From positions 1 to 48,858 of the forward strand of contig JACOUE010000038.1 in NCBI GenBank assembly GCA_016178045.1: a stretch of DNA of 48,858 bases. Reading direction: 5' to 3'. Of this stretch, positions 32,016 through 42,316 are shown in pieces. The DNA is from Chloroflexota bacterium. Its GTDB lineage: Bacteria; Chloroflexota; Dehalococcoidia; SM23-28-2; JACOUE01. A program made the translations under genes and the position numbers. Positions within the stretch are counted from its first letter, which is position 1. Each line of letters starts with the position of its first letter. The notes under the pieces are model-generated. The model saw only the letters and a list, made by a program, of their open reading frames with translations. It had not been told where the DNA came from and ran no database searches.

Positions 32016-32807
32016 ATGGACCTCGGGCTGCGCGGCAAAGCGGCGATCGTGGGCGGCTCCAGCAAGGGCATCGGCAGGGCCATCGCCATGGCGCTGGCCG
32101 GGGAGGGGTGCGACGTCACCATCTGCGCCCGCGGTGAGAAGGCGCTGGTCGCCGCCGCCGAGGAGATCCGCGACGCCGCCGGCGTCCGCGTCCACTCCGT
32201 GGTCTGCGACATGGCCCGCTACGACGACATCAAGCGCGTGGTCCGGGAGACAGTCGAGGCGTTAGGGCGGCTGGACATAGTGGTGAACAACGCCGGCGGC
32301 CCCCCCACCGGCTCCTTCGACGAGCTGAACGAGGAGGCCTGGCAGCGGGCCCTGGAGCAGAACCTGCTCTCGGCGGTGCGCATGGTCCGCGAGGCGCTGC
32401 CCCACCTGCGGCAGGCGGGCGGCGGGCGGATCATCAACGTCACCTCCATCGCCGTCAAGCAGCCGATCGACCGGCTGATGCTCTCCAACTCGGCGCGCCT
32501 GGGCGTCGTCGGTATGGCGAAAACGCTGTCGCGGGAGCTTGCGCCGTACGGGATAACGGTGAACAACGTGTGTCCCGGCAACATCGCCACGGAGCGGCTG
32601 GTGTCGCTCATGGAGGAAAGGGCGCAGCGGGAGGGCCGCTCGATGGAAGCAGTGGTGGAGGAGGAGGAGAGCCGGGTGCCCGCCGGCCTCCTGGGCGAGC
32701 CGGAGGACGTGGCGAACCTGGCCGTCTTCCTGGCCTCCGATAAGGCGCGCTACATCACCGGCACCACCATCCAGGTGGACGGCGGCAGCACCCAGGCCGT
32801 CTTCTAG
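32016..32807 (+). CDS. short-chain dehydrogenase/reductase-like protein with altered catalytic residues
   Basis: The 263-residue SDR fold is clear: IVGGSSKGIGRAIAMALAG for the dinucleotide loop, VVNNAGGPPTGSF, INVTSIAV with the Ser, and the closing YITGTTIQVDGGSTQAVF. Where the family has YxxxK this protein reads SNSAR, so both Tyr and Lys of the active site are replaced. A known SDR subgroup resembling 3-ketoacyl-ACP reductases has lost these residues, so this is probably a member and may not be a normal oxidoreductase. It converges on the SBP gene; the two stop codons overlap within CTAG. Confidence 0.85.
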   Translation: MDLGLRGKAAIVGGSSKGIGRAIAMALAGEGCDVTICARGEKALVAAAEEIRDAAGVRVHSVVCDMARYDDIKRVVRETVEALGRLDIVVNNAGGPPTGSFDELNEEAWQRALEQNLLSAVRMVREALPHLRQAGGGRIINVTSIAVKQPIDRLMLSNSARLGVVGMAKTLSRELAPYGITVNNVCPGNIATERLVSLMEERAQREGRSMEAVVEEEESRVPAGLLGEPEDVANLAVFLASDKARYITGTTIQVDGGSTQAVF

Positions 32808-34603
32808 CTGGCACGTTCACGGTAATTGGGGTCGCTGCGGTCGATCCAGGCGTTGGCCAGCCAGAACGAGTTGCCGAAGAAGGGCGTGGGGCGGAAGTTG
32901 CGGTAGTAGGGCCAGGCGATCCACAGGATCGTCGGTGTGGCGTAGTCCAGCCGGGCCAGCACCTTGTTCAGCAGGTAGCGCTGGATCTCCCAGCCCAACG
33001 CCCGTCGCTGCTCGAAGTCGAACAGGCGGCGCTGGGCGTCCAGCATGCGGTCCAGCTGCGGGTCCTTGAGGTGGAAGGAGTTCTTGGTGCCGCGACTGTG
33101 GAAGAACGGATAGACCCAGTCGTCCAGGTCGATCCAGCCGTTGTCGTACTGCCAGGTGACGGGGATGGTCCCCAGCAGGAGCCCTTCCGCGAGTTGGACG
33201 TAGTCCCGCCGCCTCGTCTCAACCGTGGCGCCGAGCACCGTCTCCAGGTGCTGGCGGAACTGGGGCTCGAAGGCGGGGATGTAGCTGGGCTGGTCGGCGA
33301 AGGTGATGGAGAGGTCAGGGCTGCCGGCGGCGGTGTAGAGGCTTCGCGCCTCCTGGAGGTCCTGCCCGCGCTCGGCGCCCTGGCGGTAGCCGGGCAAGCC
33401 CGCCAGCTCCCCCTCGGGCAGGGCCCAGCGGAGAATGGGGCTGACCGGCCCGTGCATCTTCCCCCACCCCTGCCAGATGGTGTCGATGATCTGCTGGCGG
33501 TCCGCCGCCAGGTGGAGCGCCTTGCGGACGCGGAAGTCGCTGTACGGTGGCAGGTCGACCCTGAAGCGGGAGTTGAGCCAGGCCGAAAAGTTGGTGTCGA
33601 CGGCCTGGACATCGGGGTTGTCGTCGCGGATCTTGAGGACCCACTGGGGGTTGGTCACCTGGAGAGCGGAGTCGAGCCTCTTCTCCCGGAAGGTGGCCTC
33701 CAGGCTGGCGTCGTCGGCGATGAAGAGGGAGGCATAGCCGTCCACGTAGGGACGCTGTAGGTCCGGGTCGTCCCAGCCGAACCAGGCGGGGTTGCGGACG
33801 AAGCGCGACTCGTGCAGGAACTGGAGCCGGTCCCAGATGAAGGGCCCGGAGCCGATCATCGCCTCCTGGCGGTTGATCTCGTCGTTCTCGTCCACCGCTT
33901 CGGCCGGGACGATGAAGGCGTTGGTGTCGGCCAGGAAGTGGAGGAAGGGCGCGATCGGCTCCTTGGTGCGGAAGCGGACGGTGTACCGGTCGGGCGTCTG
34001 GACCTGGTCGATGGTGGCGTACTGGTAGGCGCGGTAGAAGAAGGGCCAGCGAGGGCTGTCCTCGTTCATCTGGCGCTCGAAGCTGTACTTGACGTCCGCC
34101 GACGTCAGCTCGCAGCCGTCGATGGCCTTCTCCTCGCGGGAGGCGGCCCGTCTCAGGACGGTGCTGGGACGCTGGAAGCGTACCCCCGGGCGGATCTTGA
34201 TGACGTAATCGAGGGGCCGGTCCCCGATGGCTTCCGGCATCCGCAGGGCCAGGTCGGTGCCGATTACCCCCGTTTGGACATCCAGGTAGCGAAGAAGTTT
34301 ACTGAAGACAGCAGAATGAGAGCTGTAGATCGGCCCAAACTGGGTCTGATGGGGGTCCAGCGTGTCCGCCACGAACGCCTCGAAGCCCGGTAGCCTCAGG
34401 ACGCCGCCGCGGCTGGAATCGGGAGCCGCTTCGTGGTCCAGCCCCGGCCGGCCCGGCGAGGGCGACCGCCGTGGCGGAGGGGCGCTGCCTCCGCCACACC
34501 CCACCATCGCCGCGGCCGTCAGCCCCCCGGCCCCGGCCACCGCCGCCCGCAAGAACCGGCGCCGCGAGACGGCGCGACGGCGCCAGTAGGCGGACTCTGC
34601 CAT
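32804..34603 (-). CDS. peptide-type ABC transporter substrate-binding protein (SBP_bac_5), Tat lipoprotein
   Basis: The ATG at 34603 follows AAAGGAGGTGACGCCA. The signal is twin-arginine (AVSRRRFLRAAVAGAG) with a lipobox ending in Cys36 (AAMVGCGGG), so it is exported folded and lipid-anchored. The mature region has the family 5 fold: a start strand GGVLRLPGFEAFVADTLDPH, ELTSADVKYSFERQ, then IGSGPFIWDRLQ and ALHLAADRQQIID. Product 599 residues. It is paralogous to the broken SBP at 34730-36548. The dppC/dppB permeases lie farther upstream. Confidence 0.9.
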   Translation of the reverse strand: MAESAYWRRRAVSRRRFLRAAVAGAGGLTAAAMVGCGGGSAPPPRRSPSPGRPGLDHEAAPDSSRGGVLRLPGFEAFVADTLDPHQTQFGPIYSSHSAVFSKLLRYLDVQTGVIGTDLALRMPEAIGDRPLDYVIKIRPGVRFQRPSTVLRRAASREEKAIDGCELTSADVKYSFERQMNEDSPRWPFFYRAYQYATIDQVQTPDRYTVRFRTKEPIAPFLHFLADTNAFIVPAEAVDENDEINRQEAMIGSGPFIWDRLQFLHESRFVRNPAWFGWDDPDLQRPYVDGYASLFIADDASLEATFREKRLDSALQVTNPQWVLKIRDDNPDVQAVDTNFSAWLNSRFRVDLPPYSDFRVRKALHLAADRQQIIDTIWQGWGKMHGPVSPILRWALPEGELAGLPGYRQGAERGQDLQEARSLYTAAGSPDLSITFADQPSYIPAFEPQFRQHLETVLGATVETRRRDYVQLAEGLLLGTIPVTWQYDNGWIDLDDWVYPFFHSRGTKNSFHLKDPQLDRMLDAQRRLFDFEQRRALGWEIQRYLLNKVLARLDYATPTILWIAWPYYRNFRPTPFFGNSFWLANAWIDRSDPNYRERAS

Positions 34604-34675
34604 TGGCGTCACCTCCTTTCTGAGCAAGGCTCGCGCTGAGGTGCCTTCGCCAGGCGGAGGAAGGGACCAATTGAG

Positions 34676-34707
34676 ACAGGGCGTCCGCTGTACTGCGGAC
34701 GCCCTGT
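34676..34707. terminator. perfect hairpin between the two SBP genes
   Basis: ACAGGGCGTCCGC at 34676-34688 pairs with GCGGACGCCCTGT at 34695-34707 across a six-base loop. It lies just after the broken SBP's stop on the minus strand and may end or protect that transcript before the intact SBP gene. There is no real T-run. Confidence 0.5.
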
Positions 34708-34729
34708 TTACCGGACCGGGTCTTCTGGG

Positions 34730-36548
34730 TCACGGCCTTCCCTGGAAGGTGGGGTCGCTCTTGTCCAGCCACACGTTGGCCAGCCAGTGGTTATTGCCGA
34801 ACCAGGGCCAGGTGGTCCGGTTCTTGTAGTAGGGCCACGAGAGATCGGCGGTGATCAAGCTGGCATAGTCCACGCGGGCCAGGATCCCCGGCTTGTCGAT
34901 GAAGTTGCCGAACTTGTCGACGCCGAGGATGTAGCGCTGGATCCGGTAGCCCAGCTGCTGCCGCTTCTCCAGGTTGAACTCGGCCCGCTGGGCGTCGAGG
35001 AGATCGTCCAGCTCTGGGTCTTTGACCCGAAACGAGTTCTTGGAGCCGGTGCTGTGGAAGTAGGGGTAGACCCAGTCATCCAGGTCGATCCAGCCGTTAT
35101 CGAAGCCCCAGGTGAAGAACATCTCCTCGCAGCCCCGGAGCAGGCCCTCGGCGATGCGGGGGTAGGAGACCGCCGTGGCCGGCTTCTGCTCGATCTGGCC
35201 ACCGAGTATCGAGCGCAAGGTACCGATGAACTGGGGCGCGAAGGCGGGGATGTAGCTGGGCTGGTCGGCGAAGGTGATGGAGAGGTCAGGGCTGCCGGCG
35301 GCAGTATAGAGTCTGCGCGCCTCGGTCAGGTCGTCCTCCCGCTTGGCCCCCTGGCGGTAGCCGGGCAGGGTTTGGAGCTCCTCCGGAGGTAGGGCCCACT
35401 CCTTGATCACAAAGCCCACCGGGGGCTGCATCTGCGCCTCGCCCTGCCAGATGGTGTCGATGACCTGCTGGCGGTCGGCGGCCAGGTGGACGGCGCGTCT
35501 CACCCGAGGGTCGTTGTAGGGCGGGCATTCCACCTTGAAGCGGGAGTTTACCCAGCCGGATACCCCCTGCCGCAGGAGTTCCAGCTCCGGCATCTCGTCC
35601 TTGAGGTTGAAGACCCACTGGGGGTTGGAGGCGAACCCGCCCACGTCGATCTTCTTCTCCCGGAACTGGGGTTCCTCCTGCTCGTCGAGCACGGAGAAGA
35701 TGGCGACGTACTTGTCCACGTAGGGCCGGCCCCCGCCCAGGCCGTCCCTCCAGCCGAACCAGTTGGGGTTGCGGTTGAAGGTGATCTCCTGGAGGGCCTT
35801 GAGGTCTTCCCAGATGAAGGGCCCGGTGCCGATCATCTTGTCCTGCGAGTCCATGAGGTCGCGGGGACGGCCGTCTGAACTTGACGGTGAAGTCGTCCAC
35901 CTTCTCGATGCGGTCGATGGTGGCGTACTGGCTGGCCCGGTAGTAGAGGGAGCGACGTGGGCTGTTCTCGTTGGGCTGGCCGGGCCCCACCATCTGCCGC
36001 TCGAAGCTGAACTTGACGTCGTCGGCGGTCAGCTGGCGGCCCGCCAGCTCTGGATACCGGGAGCGGATCTTGGGCGTGTCGTGGAAGAAGACGTCGTCGC
36101 GGATCTTTACGATGTAGGTCAGCTGGTCAGGCGTCTCCGGCTGGGCGACGGCCAGGTCGGGGCTGAAGATCTGCCCCTCGTGGCTGTCGTATTTGTAGAG
36201 CTTGCTGAAGACGGCGGAGTGGCCGGAGTAGAGGGGGCCGAACTGCGTCTGGTGCGGGTCGAGGGTGTCGAAGACCAGGGCGTCGTAGCCGGAGAAGCGG
36301 AAGGTCCCTCCCCGCGAGTTCTCGGGCGCCGGTGTGAACTCGCGCCGGGCATCGGTGGGGGTGTAGTCGGAGGGGTGGGTTCCGCCGCCGGGTGGGGGCG
36401 TTTTCTGTCCGGGCCCCGCCTCTTCCTGCTGGCAGCCGACCGCCGCGGCAGCGGCCAGCCCAGCACCCCCGATAGCTGCACCCGCCAGAAGCCGGCGTCT
36501 GGTCAGTCTTCTGCGCCAGAACTTGCTCCAGTAGTCGGAGTCCGGCAT
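34730..36548 (-). pseudogene. second peptide-type SBP, broken by an internal deletion
   Basis: The start at 36548 lies behind AAAGGAGCTGATTGAG. The Tat-like signal is RRLTRRRLLAGAAIGG, with a lipobox ending in Cys (AAVGCQQ). The frame holds through VDDFTVKFRRPSP, then goes into nonsense (HGLAGQDDRHRA). The next frame resumes with RDLMDSQDKMIGTGPFIWED to the stop at 34730. Comparison with the intact SBP shows that about 27 residues between FR and the MIG.GPFIW motif are missing. The track reports the halves as 35286-36548 and 34730-35854. Real decay or an assembly deletion are both possible. Confidence 0.8.
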
Positions 36549-36587
36549 CTCAATCAGCTCCTTTCGATAGGCGACCGCATCGTTAGC

Positions 36588-37595
36588 TCACAACCTGAGG
36601 CGCGGGTCAAGCACGTCCCGCAGGGCGTCGCCGGCCAGGTTAAAGCCGGTAACCGTAAGGCTGATGGCCGCCGCGGAGACCAGGGCGGTCCAGGGGGAGT
36701 CCAGCATGAAGGCGCGGCCGTCGTCCAGCATCAGTCCCCACGACGCCCCCTGCGGCACCCTCTGCGGGGCGATGAAGGCCACCGCCGCTTCGGCCAGGAT
36801 CACCGCCCCCAGGCCGATGGAGAAGATGACGATGATCGCGCTCATGATGTTGGGCAGGATGTGGAAGACCATAGTACGCATATCCGTCGCGCCGATTACC
36901 CGCGCCGCCTCTACGTACGTTTGCTCTCGCGTCGATAACACTACGCTCCGGACAATGCGTTGAACGCTGGTAATACCGACGAAGCCCAGGCCGATAGCCA
37001 GGACCTGAAGCTCTGGATCGGTGATGGCCAGGATGAAGAGCAGAATGAGCAACGCCGGGAAGGACTGGACGGCGTCCATGACCCTCTGGATGAGGGTGTC
37101 CAGCCAGCCGCGGAAGTAAGCGGAGACTACACCGATCGCCGTCCCTGCCACGGTGGCCAGGGTCAGCGCCCAGAGCCCTACGAAGAGAGAGCGGCGGGCG
37201 CCCCATACCACCCGCGACCAGTTGTCGCGGCCGAAGCGGTCGGTGCCGAAGGGGTGCGCCAGGCTGGGCGCGGCGAAACTGGCGATGCGGCCGTCTTCAT
37301 TCCTGAAGTTCTGCTCCTGGTCATATACGGCGATCCAGGGTGCGCCCAGCTCGAAGCCGAGGGGCTGATGGGGAAGGGCGAGGCCGAACTCGGTCTTACC
37401 GTCGCCGTCGCCGTCGCTGAAGGGGGTGCCGAGGGTCATCGCCAGGAGGAAGATGACCAGGAGGAAGCCGAAGGCGCCCAGCGGCTTGCGGCGAATGAAC
37501 CGTCCTACCCAGACGAGGACGCCGACCTTGGGCGGGAGCACAAACTCCCGCTCAATGGCGATTACGCCGGGCTGCGCCTCCCCCTGTCCGAGCAT
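36588..37595 (-). CDS. peptide-type ABC transporter permease, DppC family
   Basis: A 335-residue inner-membrane permease. It has the OppC/DppC N-terminal extension, an extracytoplasmic loop with HPFGTDRFGRDNWSRVVWGA, and the conserved EAA-type cytosolic loop YVEAARVIGATDMRTMVFHI. About six helices. It pairs with the DppB gene 13 bp upstream. ATP-binding proteins for this transporter are not in the window, so it must use ones encoded elsewhere. Confidence 0.92.
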   Translation of the reverse strand: MLGQGEAQPGVIAIEREFVLPPKVGVLVWVGRFIRRKPLGAFGFLLVIFLLAMTLGTPFSDGDGDGKTEFGLALPHQPLGFELGAPWIAVYDQEQNFRNEDGRIASFAAPSLAHPFGTDRFGRDNWSRVVWGARRSLFVGLWALTLATVAGTAIGVVSAYFRGWLDTLIQRVMDAVQSFPALLILLFILAITDPELQVLAIGLGFVGITSVQRIVRSVVLSTREQTYVEAARVIGATDMRTMVFHILPNIMSAIIVIFSIGLGAVILAEAAVAFIAPQRVPQGASWGLMLDDGRAFMLDSPWTALVSAAAISLTVTGFNLAGDALRDVLDPRLRL

Positions 37596-37608
37596 TTAGT
37601 TCCCTTCC

Positions 37609-38589
37609 CTAGCCGTAGCGGATGCGTGGGTCAAGCCAGGCGTAGGCGATGTCCACCAGCAGGTTCACGAACACCAGGGTCACCGCCACCAGCAGGACCA
37701 CCCCCTGCACAACCGGGAAGTCTGATTGAGCGATTGCGTTCACGGCGAAGAAGCCGATGCCGGGGACGCGGAAGATTACCTCCAGGATCACGTTCCCGCT
37801 CACCACCGTCCCCAGCAGCAGGCCCACGACGGTCAGCACGGGGATGAGGGCGTTCTTCAGGGCGTGCCGGATCACCACGACCCGCTCCTTCAGCCCCTTG
37901 GCCCAGGCGGTGCGCACGTAGTCCTGGCGCAGCACCTCCAGCATCTGGGAGCGCAGGAAACGCATGATGATGGCGCCGGTGCCCAGCCCGCCGATGACGG
38001 CGGGCCCCAGCACCCGTTTCAGGTTCTCGATGGGGTTATCGAAGAAGTCGACCCAGGTGCTGTGGGGCGTAAGCCAATCGGGAAGGGGGGTACCGCCTAA
38101 GAAGCGGGACGTGCCCAGGATGACCAGCACCGCCAGCACGAACACGGGAATCCCCAGGAAGGCGATGGCGAAGAAGCGCAGGAAATAGTCCATCCAGGTG
38201 TCCTGCCGGATGGCGGAGATGATGCCGATGGGCGTGGCCACCAGGAGGGCGACGATGATCTGGAGAATCCCTAGCTCGATGGTTGGGCCCACGCGGTCCT
38301 TCAGCTCGTGGGAGACGGGCTTCTTGGACTGGAACGAATCCTTCAAGTCGAGCTGGGTAATGAGGCCGCCGAGGTATTCGCCGTACTGCTGGTAGAGCGG
38401 CTTGTCCAGGCCCAGGTCCTGCTTGATGACCTTCTTGGCCGCCTCGAAGTCTTCGATCTGGGTCTGCTGGGCCAGGCGGCTGATCACCACGTCCCCGGGG
38501 GCGAGGCGCAGGGCCAGGAAAACGCCGCTGATGACGAGGAAGATGACGAACAGGTTGAGAAGGGTGCGGCGCAGAATGTACTGCTGCAT
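37609..38589 (-). CDS. peptide-type ABC transporter permease, DppB family
   Basis: The 326-residue partner permease begins YILRRTLLNLFVIFLVISG, the usual DppB/OppB start, and has the EAA-type loop DYVRTAWAKGLKERVVVIRH and the end VDIAYAWLDPRIRYG. It is the first gene of the minus-strand transport unit dppB-dppC-SBP2-SBP1. A promoter with a perfect TTGACA lies about 150 bases upstream. Confidence 0.93.
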   Translation of the reverse strand: MQQYILRRTLLNLFVIFLVISGVFLALRLAPGDVVISRLAQQTQIEDFEAAKKVIKQDLGLDKPLYQQYGEYLGGLITQLDLKDSFQSKKPVSHELKDRVGPTIELGILQIIVALLVATPIGIISAIRQDTWMDYFLRFFAIAFLGIPVFVLAVLVILGTSRFLGGTPLPDWLTPHSTWVDFFDNPIENLKRVLGPAVIGGLGTGAIIMRFLRSQMLEVLRQDYVRTAWAKGLKERVVVIRHALKNALIPVLTVVGLLLGTVVSGNVILEVIFRVPGIGFFAVNAIAQSDFPVVQGVVLLVAVTLVFVNLLVDIAYAWLDPRIRYG

Positions 38590-38712
38590 TTACGTGGCCC
38601 GCCCTTCACACACTACGGGATACAGTGTGCCCGTCTTCCGCTGGAAGCGCCGTTATCACCAGAGGGCCTTCTAAAATACGAATGAGGACAGGGCGTCCGA
38701 TTTCGCGGATAG

Positions 38713-38741
38713 AACGTAGCATCGCAATAGGCGGTTGTCAA
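38713..38741 (-). promoter_or_regulatory. probable promoter of the peptide-transport operon
   Basis: On the minus strand TTGACA (38741-38736) is followed by 17 bases and TACGTT (38718-38713), a weak -10. The leader down to dppB holds a 13-base sequence, GACAGGGCGTCCG at 38687-38699, which recurs in the hairpin after SBP2. Confidence 0.45.
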
Positions 38742-38780
38742 GACTTGACGTTTTACCCGCTGGGCGGCGTGTGGCGCGGC

Positions 38781-40012
38781 TCAGAACGAGATGGGTAGCG
38801 CCTTCAGGCCGCGGATGATAAACGTGCCGCCCCACTGCACCTCGTCGCCGGCGAGGCGCGGGTCGGGGAACCGCTGGAGCAGGGTGCCGATGGCGGTCTG
38901 CGCCTCCGCGCGGGCCAGGGCAGCGCCCAGGCAGAAGTGGATGCCGTCGCCGAAGGCCACGTGAGGGTTGTCCTTCCGGCCTATGTCCAGCTCGTCCGGG
39001 TTCTCGAAGCGGGCGGGATCGTGGTCGGCTGCCCCAAGGAGCGTGAAGACCACTTGACCCGCCTCGACGTGCCGGCCGTCGATCTCCAGGTCCTCCCGGG
39101 CGACGCGGCCCGTGCCCTGGACCGGTCCATCGTAGCGGAGGAGCTCCTCGACGGCGCTCTGGATCAAAGACGGGTCGTCTCGCAGCCTCTCGAGCTGGTC
39201 GGGGTTGCGGAGCAGCGCCAGCATGCCGTTACCGATGAGGTTGGTGGTGGTCTCGTTGCCGGCGACGAGCAGCAGCATGGCGGTGGCCAGCATCTCGTCC
39301 TCGCTAAGGACCTGGCCCTGCTCCTCGGCGGCGATGAGGCCGCTCACCAGGTCGTCCTTCGGCTCCCGCCGCCGCTCGGCGATGACGCCCTGGAAGTAGC
39401 CGGCCAGCTCGAGCACGCTCTGGCGGCCGCGCTCCAGGACCTCGGGCGGGGCGAAGGCGCCGCCCAGGGTCGCCACGATTTCGTTGGACCACTGCTTGAA
39501 CCGGGCCCGCTCCTCCGGAGGGACGCCCAGCATCTCCGCGATGACGATTACCGGCAGGGGGTAGGCGAGGTCCTGGATGACGTCGAACCGGCCGTCCCCC
39601 CGGAGGGCGTCCAGGAGCTCGTCCACGATCTTCTGGATGCGGGGACGCAGGTTCTCCACCGTGCGGGCGGTGAAGGCCTTGCTCACCAGCTTGCGCAGGC
39701 GGGTGTGCTCGGGCGGGTCGGACGTCAGCATAGTCTGGGTGCGACCGAAGGGGCCGAACTCCTCCTCTATCCGCATCGCTTCCTGGGCGAAGCGGTTGCG
39801 GGCCTCGCGGCGGTTGGCGGAGAAGCGGGAGTCGGTCAGGACGGAGACGACGTCGTCGTAGCGGGTGAGGATCCACGCCTCCATGAGGTCGCTCCAGTGC
39901 ACGGGGTCCTCTTCCCGCATACGGCGGAACATCGGGTAGGGGTTGGCGTGGACCTTGGGATCGAGGGGGTTGTAGAAGAGGGTAGATGTTACAGGCTCGC
40001 CGGTGGCCTCGC

Positions 40013-40016
<4 letters not shown>
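38781..40016 (-). CDS. cytochrome P450
   Basis: A soluble 411-residue bacterial P450. The oxygen-binding I-helix is LLVAGNETTTN, the ExxR helix lies in AVEELLRYDGPVQ, and the haem-Cys loop is FGDGIHFCLGAALARAEA. It hydroxylates an unknown substrate with electrons from a reductase/ferredoxin pair; an FAD reductase at 45530 could serve. Its start overlaps the end of the ABC ATPase by four bases (ATGA), so its translation is probably coupled to a transporter. Confidence 0.95.
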
Positions 40017-40735
<719 letters not shown>

Positions 40736-40736
40736 T

Positions 40737-42224
40737 TCACCCCTCCAGACGCAAAACTTCGGCCGGCCTCAGACGGAGCACGGCCACGATGGGGACGAGG
40801 GCGCCCAGCAGCCCCAGGCCGACGGCGATGACCGCGGCCAGGGCGATGAGGTCCGAGCTGACGGAAGCGTTGACGTCTTTGAGGGCCGCTTCCACCTCTT
40901 CCGTGCGGACCGGGTCGTCGATGACGGGGGCGTCCGTCAGAGCCCGGGCCCCCGCTCCCAGGTTGGGCCCCTGCTGGTTATTGCTTTGCTGGCGCTCGTT
41001 CACCTCGGTGCTGCCGCGGAAGGCATCGGCGATCAGGCTGTTGGAGCCCAGGCTGATGGGCACGGCCACGAGCACCGCCACCACCGCCAGGCCGGTGGTC
41101 TCCAGGGCGAACTGGAGGATGACGTGACGGTTGCGGGCGCCCACCGCCTTGAGGATGCCGATCTCCCGCAGGCGTCCCCGAACGACCAGCGCCATCAGCA
41201 TCATCATGATCAGGCCCACCACGGTGAGGCCCGCCACCGTGCCGATGAAGCTGGTGTTGCGCATCCTGTCTACGGGGTTGGCGATATCCTGGAAGCGGTC
41301 CTCGGTGGTGGTGAGGACGAACAGGTCGGAGTCCAGCATGTTCAGGATGTCGCCCCGGAGGCGGTTGACGTTGTCCACGTTGTCGTAGGTAATGGCGATG
41401 GCGCTAAGGCTGTCGCGGTTTGCCGGCTGCTGGAGCTTTCGCACCGTGTCGATAGGCGCGTACCAGGCCTCGATGCGGGCGGGGCTGAAGCCGCCCAGGC
41501 TCGCCGTCTCCAGGTCGGCGTAGGTGCCGATGATCTCGGCCGTGGCCTTGCGGTACTGGGGCTTGGGCGGCGGCGCTTCACCCTCCGGCGGGATAATCAG
41601 CCCCTTCAGGACGAGCTTGTCGCCCACGGCGATGTTCTCGAAGGCGGCGGTCTCCTGGTCGATGACGATGACGTTCTTGCCCTTGTCCTCGGTCGTGAAG
41701 AGGCGGCCATCTTTCAGCTGCTTTACGCCGGTCTGGAAGTCGGCCAGGAAGGCCGCGTCCTGCGTCCCCGTGACCACGGCGTCTGGCAGGGCGATGTTTA
41801 ACGTGCCGAGCACCAGGTCATTCTCCCGCCCGGCCTTGCGGTTCAGGAGGTCGTACTCGACGGCGGCGATGGTGAAGGCCTGCACCTGCTTGACGTAGGG
41901 AAGGTCGGCGATCTGTTCGGCCTGTTTGCTGTTCAGGGGGGTGATGTGCTGGCCGACACGGGTGCTGTCGAACGGCTCGCCGGAGGCGGCGGAGCGCTGG
42001 AACTCGAGCTGGATCGCCTCCGCGAACTGGTCGGGGCTGAGGGATACGCCCGCCTGGACGCCGGTGGTCTGCTTGATCTTCTGGAGCTCGTCGTCGGCGG
42101 CGAAGGAGAGGGCGAGGGAGGTGAGGGCGAAGCTAAGGCCGGCGGCCAGGAGGAGCACGACCAGCAGGGTGCGAGCGGGACTGCGTACGGTACCTCTAAA
42201 CGCTCGCACCAGAGTATCGATCAT
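40737..42224 (-). CDS. ABC transporter permease, FtsX/MacB-like
   Basis: The 495-residue protein has an N-terminal helix (SPARTLLVVLLLAAGLSFAL), a long extracytoplasmic MacB-type domain to about residue 330, and three more helices with FtsX-type loops (VRGRLREIGILKAVGARNRH). A single long periplasmic insert with four helices is the standard plan for MacB-like efflux or lipoprotein transport. It is the first gene of the permease-ATPase-P450 unit, with a promoter and palindrome just upstream. Confidence 0.9.
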   Translation of the reverse strand: MIDTLVRAFRGTVRSPARTLLVVLLLAAGLSFALTSLALSFAADDELQKIKQTTGVQAGVSLSPDQFAEAIQLEFQRSAASGEPFDSTRVGQHITPLNSKQAEQIADLPYVKQVQAFTIAAVEYDLLNRKAGRENDLVLGTLNIALPDAVVTGTQDAAFLADFQTGVKQLKDGRLFTTEDKGKNVIVIDQETAAFENIAVGDKLVLKGLIIPPEGEAPPPKPQYRKATAEIIGTYADLETASLGGFSPARIEAWYAPIDTVRKLQQPANRDSLSAIAITYDNVDNVNRLRGDILNMLDSDLFVLTTTEDRFQDIANPVDRMRNTSFIGTVAGLTVVGLIMMMLMALVVRGRLREIGILKAVGARNRHVILQFALETTGLAVVAVLVAVPISLGSNSLIADAFRGSTEVNERQQSNNQQGPNLGAGARALTDAPVIDDPVRTEEVEAALKDVNASVSSDLIALAAVIAVGLGLLGALVPIVAVLRLRPAEVLRLEG

Positions 42225-42257
42225 TGGGCTGCCTCCCCGTTCTGTTTCTGGAGACGG

Positions 42258-42283
42258 ATTATAACATACTGACTATTTAGTCA
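42258..42283 (-). promoter_or_regulatory. promoter and operator palindrome of the ABC-P450 unit
   Basis: On the minus strand a perfect TATAAT (42263-42258) lies 33 bp before the permease start codon. Immediately upstream is TGACTA aa TAGTCA (42283-42270), a 14-base site like those of TetR- or MarR-type repressors. No regulator gene sits next to it. Confidence 0.6.
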
Positions 42284-42316
42284 CAGATCCTGCCGCTACG
42301 GTCTGTTTGCCTCAGC

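Noticed and set aside
34676-34707. T-box or amino-acid attenuator hairpin
   Set aside because: There is no AGGGTGGNACCGCG motif, and it lies after a stop codon.
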